Source of the DNA: Actinopolymorpha cephalotaxi
Lineage (GTDB): Bacteria > Actinomycetota > Actinomycetes > Propionibacteriales > Actinopolymorphaceae
Direction: 5' to 3'
Assembly (NCBI RefSeq): GCF_013408535.1
Contig: NZ_JACBZA010000001.1
Span: forward strand, 6,036,850 to 6,100,849
DNA: 64,000 bases
Position 1 is the first letter of the stretch. The number at the start of each line of letters is the position of its first letter. Under the pieces are notes generated by a model. The model worked only from the letters and a program-made list of their open reading frames with translations. It had not been told where the DNA came from and did no database searches. Both the position numbers and the translations under genes were made by a program. Below are positions 28,793 to 38,454 of the stretch, piece after piece.

Positions 28793-30208
28793 GTGAGCAG
28801 GAGTCCCTCCCGGGAGGATCCCCTGGCCCGCCTGGCCACCACCTGGCTCGGCGGACCGGTCGGTCTGCACGCGCGCCTGGGTGGCGCCCGGTGGACACCG
28901 CTGGCGGTGGCGTTCGCGGTGACGACGGGGATGTTCGTCCTCGGCGTTCTGCAGAAGGTGCCGTGTCACGGCGTGGGCTGGCCGCGTGAGTCGGGGTACG
29001 CCTTCAGCCATCTCTGCTACACCGACGTGCCGTACCTCTACCGCGAACGCGGCTTCGCCCAGGGCAACCTCGCCTACCTCGACACCGGCAACTACCCGCC
29101 GCTGGAATACCCCGTCCTCACCGGCGCGGTGATGCAGGTGACCGCCTGGCTCACCCGGGCGTTCGGGTCCGGGGACGCCGTGCGCGACAGCGTTCTGTAC
29201 TTCGACCTCGCCGTCGTGTTCCTCTTCGGCTGCGCGCTGGTGACCGTGTGGGCCCTCGCCCGGCTGTGCCTGCGCCGCCCGTACGACGTGTTGTTCTTCG
29301 CCGCGGCACCGGTGCTCGCGCTGGCCGGCACCATCAACTGGGACCTCGCCGCGGTGGCCCTCACCACCTGCGCACTGCTGGCCTGGTCGCGGTCGCGCCC
29401 GTACCTCGCCGGCATCCTGATCGGCCTCGGCGTGGCGACGAAGTTCTACCCCCTGCTGCTGCTGGGACCGCTGCTTGTGCTCGCGCTGCGCACCGGCCGG
29501 ATGCGGATGTGGGCGACGACCGCGCTGTCTGCGCTGGCCGCGTGGCTGGTCGTCAACCTGCCGGTGCTGCTGCTCGCGGAGAGCAGTTGGGCGGTCTTCT
29601 GGTCGTTCAACACGGCGCGGATGGGCGACTTCGGATCGATCTGGTACGTCCTCGGGCTGGCCGGACACCCGCTCAGGGCGGTCAACACGGTCTCCCTCGG
29701 GCTGTTCGGACTGGCCTGCGCCGGAGTGGCGGCACTGGGACTGTTCGCGCCCAGGCGTCCCCGGCTGGCCCAGCTCGCGTTCCTGACGGTCGCGGCGTTC
29801 CTGCTGGTGAACAAGGTCTACTCGCCGCAGTACGTCCTCTGGCTGCTGCCGCTGGTGGCACTGGCCCGGCCGCGGTGGCGGGACTGGGCGATCTGGCAGG
29901 CCGGTGAACTCCTGTACTGGCTGGCGATCTGGCTGCACCTGTCCGGCACTCTGGCCGCCGGCGGCGCGGGGCGGCTCTACTGGCTCGCCGTGGTGGTCCG
30001 GATGGCGACGACCGGCTACCTGTGCGTGCTGGTGGTCCGCGACATCCTGCGGCCCTCCGCCGACGTCGTACGGGCCGGTGGCCAGGTCGACGACCCGACC
30101 GGGGGGCCCTTCGACGGAGCGGCCGACGCGGCGGGGTGGCGAAGAGGGCGCTTACGGAGTCCGGAGCCGATCGAACGGGCCCTGCAGGAAGAGGGTGTGG
30201 CACGGTGA
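28793..30208 (+). CDS. Polytopic membrane glycosyltransferase, GT87-like (DUF2029)
   Basis: A ~471-residue integral membrane protein with around ten hydrophobic helices, of the GT-C type using polyprenyl-phosphate sugars. Visible are YPPLEYPVLTGAV, an outer-loop acidic motif typical of GT87, and KFYPLLLLGPLLVLALRTGR. GTG at 28793 is chosen because GGAGG lies five bases upstream; an ATG at 28754 would add 13 residues but lacks a ribosome site. It is probably an arabinofuranosyl/mannosyltransferase-like envelope enzyme, donor and acceptor unknown. Its stop overlaps the next start by four bases (GTGA). Confidence 0.8.
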   Translation: MSRSPSREDPLARLATTWLGGPVGLHARLGGARWTPLAVAFAVTTGMFVLGVLQKVPCHGVGWPRESGYAFSHLCYTDVPYLYRERGFAQGNLAYLDTGNYPPLEYPVLTGAVMQVTAWLTRAFGSGDAVRDSVLYFDLAVVFLFGCALVTVWALARLCLRRPYDVLFFAAAPVLALAGTINWDLAAVALTTCALLAWSRSRPYLAGILIGLGVATKFYPLLLLGPLLVLALRTGRMRMWATTALSALAAWLVVNLPVLLLAESSWAVFWSFNTARMGDFGSIWYVLGLAGHPLRAVNTVSLGLFGLACAGVAALGLFAPRRPRLAQLAFLTVAAFLLVNKVYSPQYVLWLLPLVALARPRWRDWAIWQAGELLYWLAIWLHLSGTLAAGGAGRLYWLAVVVRMATTGYLCVLVVRDILRPSADVVRAGGQVDDPTGGPFDGAADAAGWRRGRLRSPEPIERALQEEGVAR

Positions 30209-32331
30209 GCAACCGACGCAGGTGGACCGAGGACTCCCCGGACGGCCCCGGCCCCGGCCGCGGTGACGGCGGTCCCGGTGGAGGTCCCGGTGGAGGCCGT
30301 GGCGGAGGACCGGGCGGAGGTCGTGGCGGAGGTCCGGGCGGAGGTCGTGACGGCTCCGGCGACCCGGCCGGACCCGACCTCTGGGACGAACGTTCCTGGT
30401 CCGGGGACCCGTTTCCGAGCCGGCCGGCGCGGCGGCGTGCCGACACCGGCCCGGACTGGCGGGAGACGCTGGCGTCACCGCGTCCCGACGAGCCGGCGGA
30501 CGACCTGACGCCCCGGTCGGGTGCGCCGGCGGCACGTCCTCCCGGCCGTCGCCGCCGGGAGGACGTGCCGCCCGAACCCGTGACGGACACCGGCTGGTAC
30601 GGCGCCTCGGACGTGGATGCCGCCGCGCCGCCGTGGGAGACCCCTGGCTGGGACTCACCGGAGTGGACCATGCCGGAGCGGAGTACGCCGGAGCAGGCGC
30701 TCGACGTCACCGGTCCCGGCGACCGGTCCGCCGGCGAACGGACCACCGGCGACCGGGCGACCGGCGACTGGGCGACCGGCGACAGCGGCCGGGACGAGGG
30801 ATTCGACGACCACCGGGGCGAGGGCGAGCGGCGTCGTGCCGACCGGCCGCGTCCGTGGTGGTCGGACGAGTTGGATGACCCCGGCAGCGACGCGTACGGC
30901 GAACCGCCCGCGCCGCTGACGCCGATGGGCGGCACCCCGGCACCGGAACGCGGTCAGGACGAGCGCGGGGCGGGCCGGCCGGCGCGGCCGAGCGAGCCGG
31001 GGCAGCCGGACCGGTCCCGGCCGGAGCGGTCCGAGCCGGCGACGGCCCGTTCCGCTCCTCAGGAGCCGGCCCCGGCAACCCCCGCCTCCACAGACCCCGC
31101 TTCCACAGACTCCGGGTCCCCGGACCCCGGGTCCGCGACGTCGCCCGCGCCGGCGGCGGCCGAGCGTGAACCGCGGAGTTCCTCCCGGCTCCGGTGGCTG
31201 CCCGAACGTCTTCGGCCGACGCCCGGTGACCTGCAGGTGCTGGCCTGGTGGGCGCTGACCCGCGTCGCCATCCTGCTGATCGCGGTGACCGGTCCGTGGC
31301 TGTTCCACGGCACCGGCAAGATCCCGAGCTTCTGGGACTCCTGGAAGCAGTGGGACTTCTGGCACTTCGACCGGATCGCGACGTTCGGCTACTTCACGCC
31401 CGGCTGGAGCACACCGATCGAGGCGTTCTTCCCCGGCTTCCCGATGGCGTTGCGGCTCGGCATCCTGGTCGGGATTCCCACCGTGGTGGGCGGCCTGCTG
31501 GTGTCGTTCGTCGCCGGGGGCGTCGCCGCGGTCGCGCTGGCCCGGCTCGCCGACCGCGAGTGGGGACCGGGCGCGGGGAGGTACGCCGCGGCGATGTGGA
31601 TGCTGGCGCCGCCCGCGATCTTCCTCGCCGCGCCGTACACCGAGGCGCTGTTCCTCGCCCTGGCGATCCCCGCCTGGCTGTCCGCCCGCCGGGGCACCTG
31701 GTGGCTCGCCGCCGTGCTCGCCGCCGGCGCGTGCACGGTCCGGGTGTCGGGCATCTTCCTGGTCGTCGCGCTGGCCGTGGAGTTCCTCACCTCCGGGCGC
31801 CGGCAGCGGTGGCAGGACGGGCTGTGGCTGGCCCTGCCGACGGTCCCGGTGCTCGGCTACATGGCGTACCTCAAGGCGAACACCGGCGACTGGCTGCGGT
31901 GGTACCACGCCCAGTCGGACGAGTGGTACCGCGGCTTCACCCCGCCCTGGACCGCGTTCCTCAACACCTGGAACGCCGCGACCGGGCACACCGCGTTCGG
32001 CGACGTGAGCGACGCGCTGCGGGCCAACTTCGAGTGGATGTTCCGGGCCGAGCTGGTGGCGATGCTGCTCGGCCTGGTGGTCACGGTCGTCCTGCTGACG
32101 CTGCGCCGGTGGGGCGAGGCCACCTGGGTGGGCGTGCAGGTGGCCGCGTTCGCGACGTCGTACTGGTTCTTCTCCGTCCCCCGCGCGACGCTGCTGTGGT
32201 TCCCGCTGTGGATCGGACTGGGTGCGCTGGCGGTACGCCGGCCGTGGGTGTGGCGGGCGTACGTGATTCTCGCGGTGCCGTTGTTCGGGATCTGGGCGGC
32301 CGCGTACCTCACCGGCCGCTGGTCGGGCTGA
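30205..32331 (+). CDS. PIG-V-like membrane mannosyltransferase with long disordered N-terminus
   Basis: A 708-residue protein in two parts. Residues 1 to about 315 are low-complexity: a Gly/Pro/Arg repeat, then Asp/Arg/Pro/Thr-rich sequence with many repeats. The second part is a GT-C membrane domain with about nine helices and the PIG-V-type signature FWDSWKQWDFWHFDRIATFGY...FFPGFPMA. PIG-V proteins are dolichyl-phosphate-mannose-dependent mannosyltransferases; the acceptor here is unknown. The GTG start is fixed by the four-base overlap with the preceding glycosyltransferase, and the two are likely one operon. Convergent with tyrS. Confidence 0.8.
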   Translation: MSNRRRWTEDSPDGPGPGRGDGGPGGGPGGGRGGGPGGGRGGGPGGGRDGSGDPAGPDLWDERSWSGDPFPSRPARRRADTGPDWRETLASPRPDEPADDLTPRSGAPAARPPGRRRREDVPPEPVTDTGWYGASDVDAAAPPWETPGWDSPEWTMPERSTPEQALDVTGPGDRSAGERTTGDRATGDWATGDSGRDEGFDDHRGEGERRRADRPRPWWSDELDDPGSDAYGEPPAPLTPMGGTPAPERGQDERGAGRPARPSEPGQPDRSRPERSEPATARSAPQEPAPATPASTDPASTDSGSPDPGSATSPAPAAAEREPRSSSRLRWLPERLRPTPGDLQVLAWWALTRVAILLIAVTGPWLFHGTGKIPSFWDSWKQWDFWHFDRIATFGYFTPGWSTPIEAFFPGFPMALRLGILVGIPTVVGGLLVSFVAGGVAAVALARLADREWGPGAGRYAAAMWMLAPPAIFLAAPYTEALFLALAIPAWLSARRGTWWLAAVLAAGACTVRVSGIFLVVALAVEFLTSGRRQRWQDGLWLALPTVPVLGYMAYLKANTGDWLRWYHAQSDEWYRGFTPPWTAFLNTWNAATGHTAFGDVSDALRANFEWMFRAELVAMLLGLVVTVVLLTLRRWGEATWVGVQVAAFATSYWFFSVPRATLLWFPLWIGLGALAVRRPWVWRAYVILAVPLFGIWAAAYLTGRWSG
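30268..30352 (+). repeat. Gly-rich tandem repeat in the PIG-V-like gene
   Basis: Repeats of GGCGGAGGTCSKGGCGGA type encode alternating GGGPGGGR units. Purine-rich, in-frame, likely variable in copy number. Confidence 0.6.
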
Positions 32332-32368
32332 CCCACCGGCCGGGGCAGCCCAGGCCGACCCCGACCGG

Positions 32369-33682
32369 TCAGGCCGACCCCGCGTCCCAGGTGAGCCGGA
32401 ACCACCGCCGCCGGCCGATCCGGAGCAGGGCGCCCTCCACGGCGCCGGCGGGCAGCACCTCGTCGGCTTCGGCCAGCACCCGGTCGTCCAGGCGTACGCC
32501 GCCCTGGTCGACCAGCCGCCGGGCGGCGCTGCGGCTCAGGTCCGGCTGGGCCAGGCAGACCAGGTCCCAGACGGTGAGCCCGCCGGTCTCGGCGGGGGTG
32601 ACGGTCAGCACCGGCACGTCGGTGGGTTCGCGCCGGGCGGAGAACGTCGACCGGAACCACTCCCGCTCGGCGGCGGCCCGCTCGGGCCCGTGGTAGCGCG
32701 TGACGACCGCCTCGGCGAGGCCGAGCTTGGCGTCCCGGACCTCCCGGCCGCCGTGCTCCACCGCCTGCCGTGCCTGCTCGACCACCGCTTCGGGCACGGT
32801 CGTGTAGACCTCGAGGTAACCCGGGACGAGCGCGTCCGGGATGCTCATCAGCTTCCCGAACTTCTCCCGCGGCGGGTCGGTCAGCGCGACGTAGTTGCCG
32901 AGGCTCTTGGACTGCTTGGCCCGGCCGTCGATGCCCGGTGTGATGCGGGTGGTGATCACCACCTGCGGCGTGCCGCCGAGCCGCTGCTGGTAGTGCCGGC
33001 CGAGCATCTCGTTGAAGAGCTGGTCGCTGCCCACGATGGTGAGGTCGGAGCGCATCGCCCACGAGTCGTAGCCCTGCAGGACGGGGTAGACGAGTTCGTG
33101 CATCGCGATGTCGCGGCCCTCGGCGACGCGGCGGCGGAACATGTCCCGCGCCATCAGCTGGCCGTGGGTGACGTGGGACAGCAGGGTCAGCCAGTCCCGG
33201 GTGGTGAGGGTGTCGTACCACTCGGAGTTGCGGCGTACCTCGAACACCTCCGGCTCGGTCCGCAGCACCATGCCGGCCTGCTCCAGGAACGCCGCGGCGT
33301 TCGCCTCGATCGCGGCCCGGGGCAGTACCGGCCGGGTCTCCGTGCGGCCGGTCGGGTCACCGACCTGGGTGGTCACGTCGCCCAGCAGGAACACCACGGT
33401 GTGGCCGGCATCCTGCAGGCGGCGCATCATCCACAGGTTGACCGCGTGGCCCAGATGGAGGAACGGAGCGGTGCAGTCGACGCCGTACTTGATCCGCAAC
33501 GGGCGGCCGGAGTCGAGCAGGGCCGCCAGCTCGGGACGGCTCACCACCTCGTCGGTGGTGCGGGCGAGGTCGGCGAGCAGGGCGGAGTAGTCGGCGGCAG
33601 CAGGGTTGGCCGCAGCTGGGTTGACGGCAGCCGGGTTGGCGGCAGCAGGGTTGGCGGCAGAGCCGCCCGGGGTGACAGACAC
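32369..33682 (-). CDS. tyrS: Tyrosyl-tRNA synthetase
   Basis: A 437-residue class I synthetase that charges tRNA-Tyr. HLGH (in TAPFLHLGHAVN) is the HIGH motif, and KQSKS takes the place of KMSKS. A C-terminal S4-type RNA-binding region is seen (DLSRSAARRLVDQGGVRLDDRVLAE). Overall it resembles the TyrRS-II/TyrZ subtype. The first ~30 residues are a repeated Asn-Pro-Ala-Ala tail encoded by tandem 15-bp units and are dispensable-looking; the true start could be inside them. It is on the minus strand 117 bp after the racemase-like gene. Confidence 0.92.
   Translation of the reverse strand: MSVTPGGSAANPAAANPAAVNPAAANPAAADYSALLADLARTTDEVVSRPELAALLDSGRPLRIKYGVDCTAPFLHLGHAVNLWMMRRLQDAGHTVVFLLGDVTTQVGDPTGRTETRPVLPRAAIEANAAAFLEQAGMVLRTEPEVFEVRRNSEWYDTLTTRDWLTLLSHVTHGQLMARDMFRRRVAEGRDIAMHELVYPVLQGYDSWAMRSDLTIVGSDQLFNEMLGRHYQQRLGGTPQVVITTRITPGIDGRAKQSKSLGNYVALTDPPREKFGKLMSIPDALVPGYLEVYTTVPEAVVEQARQAVEHGGREVRDAKLGLAEAVVTRYHGPERAAAEREWFRSTFSARREPTDVPVLTVTPAETGGLTVWDLVCLAQPDLSRSAARRLVDQGGVRLDDRVLAEADEVLPAGAVEGALLRIGRRRWFRLTWDAGSA
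33599..33661 (-). repeat. 15-bp tandem repeat at the tyrS 5' end
   Basis: About four units of GGTTGGCGGCAGCAG type (plus-strand view) encode the N-P-A-A-A/V repeats at the TyrRS N-terminus. The repeat is in frame. Confidence 0.65.
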
Positions 33683-33799
33683 GGGTCGGGATCCTTCGAG
33701 GTCAGCAGCGGAGGGCGCACCCAGACGAGGGCGGCCCGGGGACGGCGCGTCAGCGCCGATATCGCTGCTGGGTCCCGATCACGTGGTGAGCCTAGCCGA

Positions 33800-34834
33800 T
33801 CAGCCGAGAACGACCCGGTCGAACTTCGTGATCGCCATCCCGACGTTGACGGGGAGTTCGGTGCCGACCTCGGGTGGGCGGACCGAGGTCGGCAGGAACA
33901 GCACGCTCACCTGCATGTGCGGCGGCTCGGCGAACCACCGCCGCTTCCCGGCCACGGTGTACGGCGACAGCGCCCGGCCGGTCGCCTCCAGTCCGCTGGC
34001 GGCCAGCACCCGGGCGCGGGTGCGCAGGTCGGCGACGTGACTCGGCGCCTCCAGCGCGATGCCGTGCGCGGTGCCGCCGCTGGCGACGACGAGGTGCCCG
34101 GCGCCGGGCACGCGGCGTTGGCGATATCCGAACCGGTCGCTCTTGCCGACCGGGTGCACGTCCAGCACATGCGCGCGCGCCGTGTAGGCCTCGCGGTCGG
34201 CCAGCCACAGCCGGGTGCCGATCCGCGACCGGATCTCCAGGCCGGGGTGGGCGGCGGCCAGCGTGCCGAGCTCCTCCGCCGTCACGTGGGAGACGAACAG
34301 CCGGTCGTACGCCACGCCGGTGTCGTTCAGTCGTTCGACCCAGCCGGTGACCTCCGGCCCGTGCCGCCCGGCCGAGGGCAGCGGCAGGTGGAGCGCGAAT
34401 CCCTCGCAGCGCACGCCCTCCAGCAGCTTCACCACGTCGGCCAGCTCGTCGGCGGGTACGCCGTGCCGGCGCATCGAGGTGAGGAGTTCGACCACCACGC
34501 GCGGGCGTCCGGGACCTTCGGCCAGGGAGCGCAGGTCGGCCACCCGGCTCACCGTGGAGATCACCCGCGGGTCGTCCGGCACCTGGTCGAAGGGCCGGAT
34601 CGGGGTCAGCACCAGCAGGTCGCCGGTGAACTTGTCGCGAACCGCGGCCAGCTCCTCGTACGTCCCGACGGCCAGCGTCTCGACGCCCAGCCGGCCCGCC
34701 TCGGCGGCCAGCAGCGCGTGCCCGAAGCCGTAGCCGGTCCCCTTCACCACCGGGACCAGCCGGGGGTACGCCTCGGCGACGGAGTCCAGGTGGCCCCGCC
34801 AGCGGGCGGAGTCGACGTGCAGCGTCAGCGACAT
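33800..34834 (-). CDS. Alanine-racemase-like PLP protein (Alr N-terminal barrel)
   Basis: A 344-residue protein. The start resembles alanine racemase: an initial strand, then the PLP-lysine motif VPVVKGTGYGFGHALLA. A TIM-barrel pattern follows, and a C-terminal beta region contains SDRFGYRQRR and a GGTAHGIAL segment. It is not a standard Alr, since the catalytic-Tyr region at the C-terminal domain is not recognisable. It starts 7 bp after femX and is surely co-transcribed with it. A role in supplying or editing an amino acid for the peptidoglycan cross-bridge is suggested by context only. Confidence 0.65.
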   Translation of the reverse strand: MSLTLHVDSARWRGHLDSVAEAYPRLVPVVKGTGYGFGHALLAAEAGRLGVETLAVGTYEELAAVRDKFTGDLLVLTPIRPFDQVPDDPRVISTVSRVADLRSLAEGPGRPRVVVELLTSMRRHGVPADELADVVKLLEGVRCEGFALHLPLPSAGRHGPEVTGWVERLNDTGVAYDRLFVSHVTAEELGTLAAAHPGLEIRSRIGTRLWLADREAYTARAHVLDVHPVGKSDRFGYRQRRVPGAGHLVVASGGTAHGIALEAPSHVADLRTRARVLAASGLEATGRALSPYTVAGKRRWFAEPPHMQVSVLFLPTSVRPPEVGTELPVNVGMAITKFDRVVLG

Positions 34835-34841
34835 CGCAGGG

Positions 34842-35978
34842 CTACCCCCGTCGGCGCATGTAGAGGTCGAAGGCGGTGTACAGCAGCCGGGAGATCGGCA
34901 GGTCCCACTCGCCGAGGTACTCCGCGGCCTCACCGCCGGTGCCGAGCTTGAACTGCAGCAGTCCGAAGTGGGAGTCGGACTCGTCCATCGTGTCGGTGAT
35001 CCCGCGCAGGTCGTAGACCCGGGCGCCGGAGGACAGCGCGTCCCGGATCATCTCCCACTGCAGCGCGTTGGACGGGCGGACGTCGCGCTTGGCCGTCGAC
35101 GACGCGCCGTAGGAGTACCACGCGTGGGTGCCCACCTGGACGCCGATGGTGGCCGCCGCCAGCTCGCCCTCGTGGTGGGCGAGGAACAGCTTGGCGCGGT
35201 CGGGGTTCTCGGCGTTGAGGGCGCGGAACATCGTGACGAAGTACGCCAGCGGACGCGGGGTGAAGTGGTCGCGCCGGGCGGTCTCGACGTACAGCTCGTG
35301 GAAGGCGGGCAGGTCGTCGGCCGAGCCCCGGCTGACCTCGACACCCGCCTTGGCGGCCTTCTTGATGTTGCGCCGCCACAGCTGGTTCATCCCGGAGAGG
35401 ACGGCCTTCTCGTCGCGGTCCTCCAGCGGCAGCTGGAAGACGTACCGCGGCTGGCCCGCGGCGAAGCCGGAGGCGTTCTCGGCCGGCGGGCGCCAGCCCA
35501 GGGACCGCAGCTGGTCGGCCACGGCGAGCGCGGTGTGGTCGCTGCTGTCGGGGGTCACGTCACCGAGGGTGCGCGGCCCCGAACTCTCCTCCGCCAGGGC
35601 GGCCTTGACGGTGGCGGCGGACCAGCGGCGGGCGATCACCGGCGGGCCCATCCGGATCCCGAAGGCGCCCTGCGCGCTCACGTGCGCGGTCAGCGGCGTC
35701 AGCCACCGGCCGAGGTCGCCGTCGGCCCAGTCGATCACCGGGCCCTCGGGGAGGTAGGCGAGCGAACGCCGCATCCGGGGCAGCCGGCGGTAGAGGACCA
35801 GGCCCGCGCCGATCACCTTCTCACCGTCGTCGCCGGCGTCCACCCAGCCGACCGACTCCGCTCGCCACTCGCGCTTCACCTCACCCCAGGCAGGGGTCTG
35901 GAGGAAGCTGGCCGACTCCCGGGACTCCAGGAAGGCCAGGTGCTCGGCAGGGGTGAGAGTTCGTACGCGCAGGACCAC
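34842..35978 (-). CDS. FemX/FemAB-family peptidoglycan bridge aminoacyltransferase
   Basis: A 378-residue protein of the FemXAB fold (two GNAT-like domains): FLQTPAWGEVKREW near the N-terminus and, later, NQLWRRNIKKAAKAGVEVSRG and YDLRGITDTMDE. Such enzymes use aminoacyl-tRNA to attach the first cross-bridge residue to lipid II at the inner membrane face. The amino acid cannot be told from sequence. GTG start with a weak ribosome site. It is followed 7 bp later by the racemase-like gene and preceded by nfo. Confidence 0.88.
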   Translation of the reverse strand: MVLRVRTLTPAEHLAFLESRESASFLQTPAWGEVKREWRAESVGWVDAGDDGEKVIGAGLVLYRRLPRMRRSLAYLPEGPVIDWADGDLGRWLTPLTAHVSAQGAFGIRMGPPVIARRWSAATVKAALAEESSGPRTLGDVTPDSSDHTALAVADQLRSLGWRPPAENASGFAAGQPRYVFQLPLEDRDEKAVLSGMNQLWRRNIKKAAKAGVEVSRGSADDLPAFHELYVETARRDHFTPRPLAYFVTMFRALNAENPDRAKLFLAHHEGELAAATIGVQVGTHAWYSYGASSTAKRDVRPSNALQWEMIRDALSSGARVYDLRGITDTMDESDSHFGLLQFKLGTGGEAAEYLGEWDLPISRLLYTAFDLYMRRRG

Positions 35979-36066
35979 GCAGGCGAGGCTACCGGTCCCG
36001 GGGCGCCCGCGCGCCCGGGCGACCCGGCTTCCCGGTAAGCAGGAATCCGGCCACTCGCCCTGGCCG

Positions 36067-36873
36067 CTACCGACCGTCCAGGTGCCGACGCAGCCAGTTG
36101 ATGTCGGCGCCCTGGCCGTCGGCGCCGCCGGGCGTCTCCACGATCACCGGTGCCCCGGCCGCCCGGACCACGGCCAGCAGGTCGTCGCCGGCGATCTTGC
36201 CCGAGCCGAAGTTGGCGTGCCGGTCGCGTCCGGAGTCGAAGGCGTCCTGGGAGTCGTTGGCGTGCACCAGGTCGATCCGCCCGGTGATCGCCTTCACCCG
36301 GTCGACGACCGTGTCCAGCTCCTCACCACCCGCGTGGAAGTGGCAGGTGTCCAGGCAGAAGCCGACAGTGTCCCCGCCCTCGGCATCGGTGACCGCCGCC
36401 CACAGCCGCTCGATCCGGTCCAGGTGGCGGGCCATCGCGTTGTCGCCGCCGGCGGTGTTCTCGATCAGCACCGGGCACGGCATGTCCATCCGCTCGATGC
36501 ACTTGCGCCAGTTGTCGAAGCCGACCTCGGGGTCGTCGCTCCCGGAGACGTGCCCGCCGTGCACGATCACCCCGCGCGCACCGATCTGCGCCGCCGCGGT
36601 CACCGTCTGCTGGAGCAGCTTGCGGGACGGGATGCGGATGCGGTTGTTGGTGGTGGCGACGTTGATGACGTAGGGCGCGTGGACGTAGAGCCCCACTCCG
36701 GCGTCGTCAGCGGCGGCCACCAGGGCTTCGGCGCCGCCCTCGTAGGCGAACTTCGGGCCCTTCCACCCCTGTGGATCACCGAGGAAGAACTGCGAGATGT
36801 CGGCCGCACGGGCCCGCGCCTCGGCGATCGGGTCCTCCTGGTCGACGTGCGCTCCGAGCGGCAGGCTGGTCAT
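36067..36873 (-). CDS. nfo: Deoxyribonuclease IV (endonuclease IV family)
   Basis: A 268-residue AP endonuclease of the Nfo family, a metal-dependent TIM barrel cutting at abasic sites. Conserved pieces are [46 protein letters not shown] and [25 protein letters not shown], giving the three-zinc His/Glu/Asp set. The ATG at 36873 gives the normal length; the frame is open further upstream but not homologous. It is divergent from the serine hydrolase gene. Confidence 0.93.
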   Translation of the reverse strand: MTSLPLGAHVDQEDPIAEARARAADISQFFLGDPQGWKGPKFAYEGGAEALVAAADDAGVGLYVHAPYVINVATTNNRIRIPSRKLLQQTVTAAAQIGARGVIVHGGHVSGSDDPEVGFDNWRKCIERMDMPCPVLIENTAGGDNAMARHLDRIERLWAAVTDAEGGDTVGFCLDTCHFHAGGEELDTVVDRVKAITGRIDLVHANDSQDAFDSGRDRHANFGSGKIAGDDLLAVVRAAGAPVIVETPGGADGQGADINWLRRHLDGR

Positions 36874-36984
36874 GCACGGCACCCTACGAGGGACCACCGA
36901 CACAGCCCGCGACGCCCCGCCGCCGGACCCGGCCGTACACGGCAGGGCTCCGCCCGCGGTCCGGCGTACGGAAAGGCAGGCTCG

Positions 36985-38031
36985 ATGAACGCGGCGCCCC
37001 GCACCCTCCGCGAACTCCGGCGCGGCATCGAGGCCGGCCGGCACACCGGTGCCCAGGTGTACGCCTCGGTGCGTGGACCGGGGAACGGCCGGACGGTCCT
37101 CGACCTCGCCCTCGGCGAGGCCCGCCCCGGCGTACCCATGCGGACCTCCACCGTCGTGGAGTGGGCCTCGGCCACCAAACCGGTGACCTGCGTGGCGCTG
37201 ATGCGGCTGGTGGACGCCGGCCTGCTCGGCCTGGACGATCCGGTGCACGAGCACCTCCCCGACTTCGCCGCCGCCGGCAAGGAAGAGGTGACGGTGCGCC
37301 ACCTGCTCACCCACACCGCGGGGCTCACCAGCACGGTCACCGGGGTGGTGAGCCCGGAGCGGATGGTCGCCGACATCTGTGCGTCGCCGCTCGCGCCGGA
37401 CTGGGAGCCCGGGCGGCGCAGCGCCTACAACTCGGTCGCCATGTGGATCGTCGCCGCGCTGGTCGCCCGGCTGTCCGGCCGGCGGTTCGGGGACTTCGTG
37501 CGGACGGAGGTGTTCGGCCCGGCCGGCGTCGAGGAGGCGTGGATCGGCCTGCCGGAGGAGGAGTACGACGCGCGGCGGGACGACCTCGCGGTGATCGCCG
37601 GCTTCCCGCCCTCGGGCACCCGGGAGTGGGTCACCTGGGAACGCCCCACCGGAGGCGGCCACGGACCGATCCGGGAGCTCGGGCGGTTCTACGAGGCGTT
37701 CCTCGCCGGACGGCTGTGCTCGGCCGGGGCCGTCGCGGAGATGACCCGGCCCCAGGTCGCGGGCGCGTACGACGAGTACCTGCACGCGACGGTCGACCGC
37801 GGGCTCGGCTTCCTCCTCCGCACCTCCTACGCCGGGCACAGCTACGGCCCGCACGCGTCACCGGACACTTATGGACACGGCGGGCGAAACTGGTGCGTCG
37901 GCCTGGCCGATCCCGCCCACGGCCTGGCCGCCGCGATCTACTGGAACGGCCGGGCCGACAGCGACCTCGAGGCCCTGCGGCAGCCGGCGACCCTGGCCGC
38001 GCTGTACGCCGACCTGCGCCTGGTAACCTGA
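36985..38031 (+). CDS. Beta-lactamase-fold serine hydrolase (class C-like)
   Basis: A 348-residue protein of the beta-lactamase/esterase EstB family. The nucleophile motif is SATK ([14 protein letters not shown]), followed by HTAGL, the YxN-type SAYNSV, and GHGGRN for the third motif. No signal peptide is seen, so it is probably a cytoplasmic esterase or amidase rather than an antibiotic-resistance enzyme. AAAGG precedes the ATG. It ends 116 bp before rpsF, in whose leader a structured region is found. Confidence 0.87.
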   Translation: MNAAPRTLRELRRGIEAGRHTGAQVYASVRGPGNGRTVLDLALGEARPGVPMRTSTVVEWASATKPVTCVALMRLVDAGLLGLDDPVHEHLPDFAAAGKEEVTVRHLLTHTAGLTSTVTGVVSPERMVADICASPLAPDWEPGRRSAYNSVAMWIVAALVARLSGRRFGDFVRTEVFGPAGVEEAWIGLPEEEYDARRDDLAVIAGFPPSGTREWVTWERPTGGGHGPIRELGRFYEAFLAGRLCSAGAVAEMTRPQVAGAYDEYLHATVDRGLGFLLRTSYAGHSYGPHASPDTYGHGGRNWCVGLADPAHGLAAAIYWNGRADSDLEALRQPATLAALYADLRLVT

Positions 38032-38037
38032 GCGGCT

Positions 38038-38117
38038 GGTCCGCTGGGAAGATCCCGCTCCATGGCGGAAGGCACCCGGACCTGACGCAAGCCCTCCTGT
38101 CACGGAAAGACCGTGAC
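38038..38117 (+). promoter_or_regulatory. Structured leader of the rpsF operon, possible S6:S18 autoregulatory element
   Basis: GGTCCG (38038-38043) pairs with CGGACC (38077-38082), enclosing CCGC/GCGG. Next comes the perfect hairpin GTCACGG-AAAGA-CCGTGAC (38099-38117), ending about 10 bases before the AGGAGG of rpsF. Autoregulatory rpsF leaders bound by the S6:S18 complex are known in many bacteria; whether this fold is one is not established from a single sequence. Confidence 0.35.
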
Positions 38118-38147
38118 CGCCCGAGTCCAGAGGAGGTGGAGTTCCGC

Positions 38148-38438
38148 ATGCGTCGTTACGAAGTCATGGTGATCCTCGATGCCGATCTTGAGGAACGCAC
38201 CGTAGGCCCGTCCCTCGACCAGTACCTCACTCTCGTCCGCCAGAGCGGCGGGAGCGTGGAGAAGGTCGACATCTGGGGCCGTCGCCGGTTGGCGTACGAC
38301 ATCAACAAGAAGTCCGAGGGCATCTACTCGGTGATCGACCTCACCGCCGAGCCCTCGGTCGTCCTGGAGCTGGACCGTCAGCTGACCCTGAACGAGTCGG
38401 TGCTGCGGACTAAGGTCATCCGCCCCGACACCCGCTGA
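38148..38438 (+). CDS. rpsF: 30S ribosomal protein bS6
   Basis: A 96-residue protein, [16 protein letters not shown]... with [17 protein letters not shown] and the [12 protein letters not shown]-terminus, all typical of S6. It pairs with S18 in the 30S platform. AGGAGGTGG precedes the ATG at a good distance. First gene of rpsF-ssb-rpsR-rplI. Confidence 0.98.
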   Translation: MRRYEVMVILDADLEERTVGPSLDQYLTLVRQSGGSVEKVDIWGRRRLAYDINKKSEGIYSVIDLTAEPSVVLELDRQLTLNESVLRTKVIRPDTR

Positions 38439-38454
38439 TTCACGGGAGGCGTTC

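Noticed and set aside
32369-33682. T-box or other riboswitch upstream of tyrS
   Set aside because: The 117-bp gap before tyrS shows no T-box motif or specifier hairpin; T-boxes for tyrS are mainly a Firmicutes feature.
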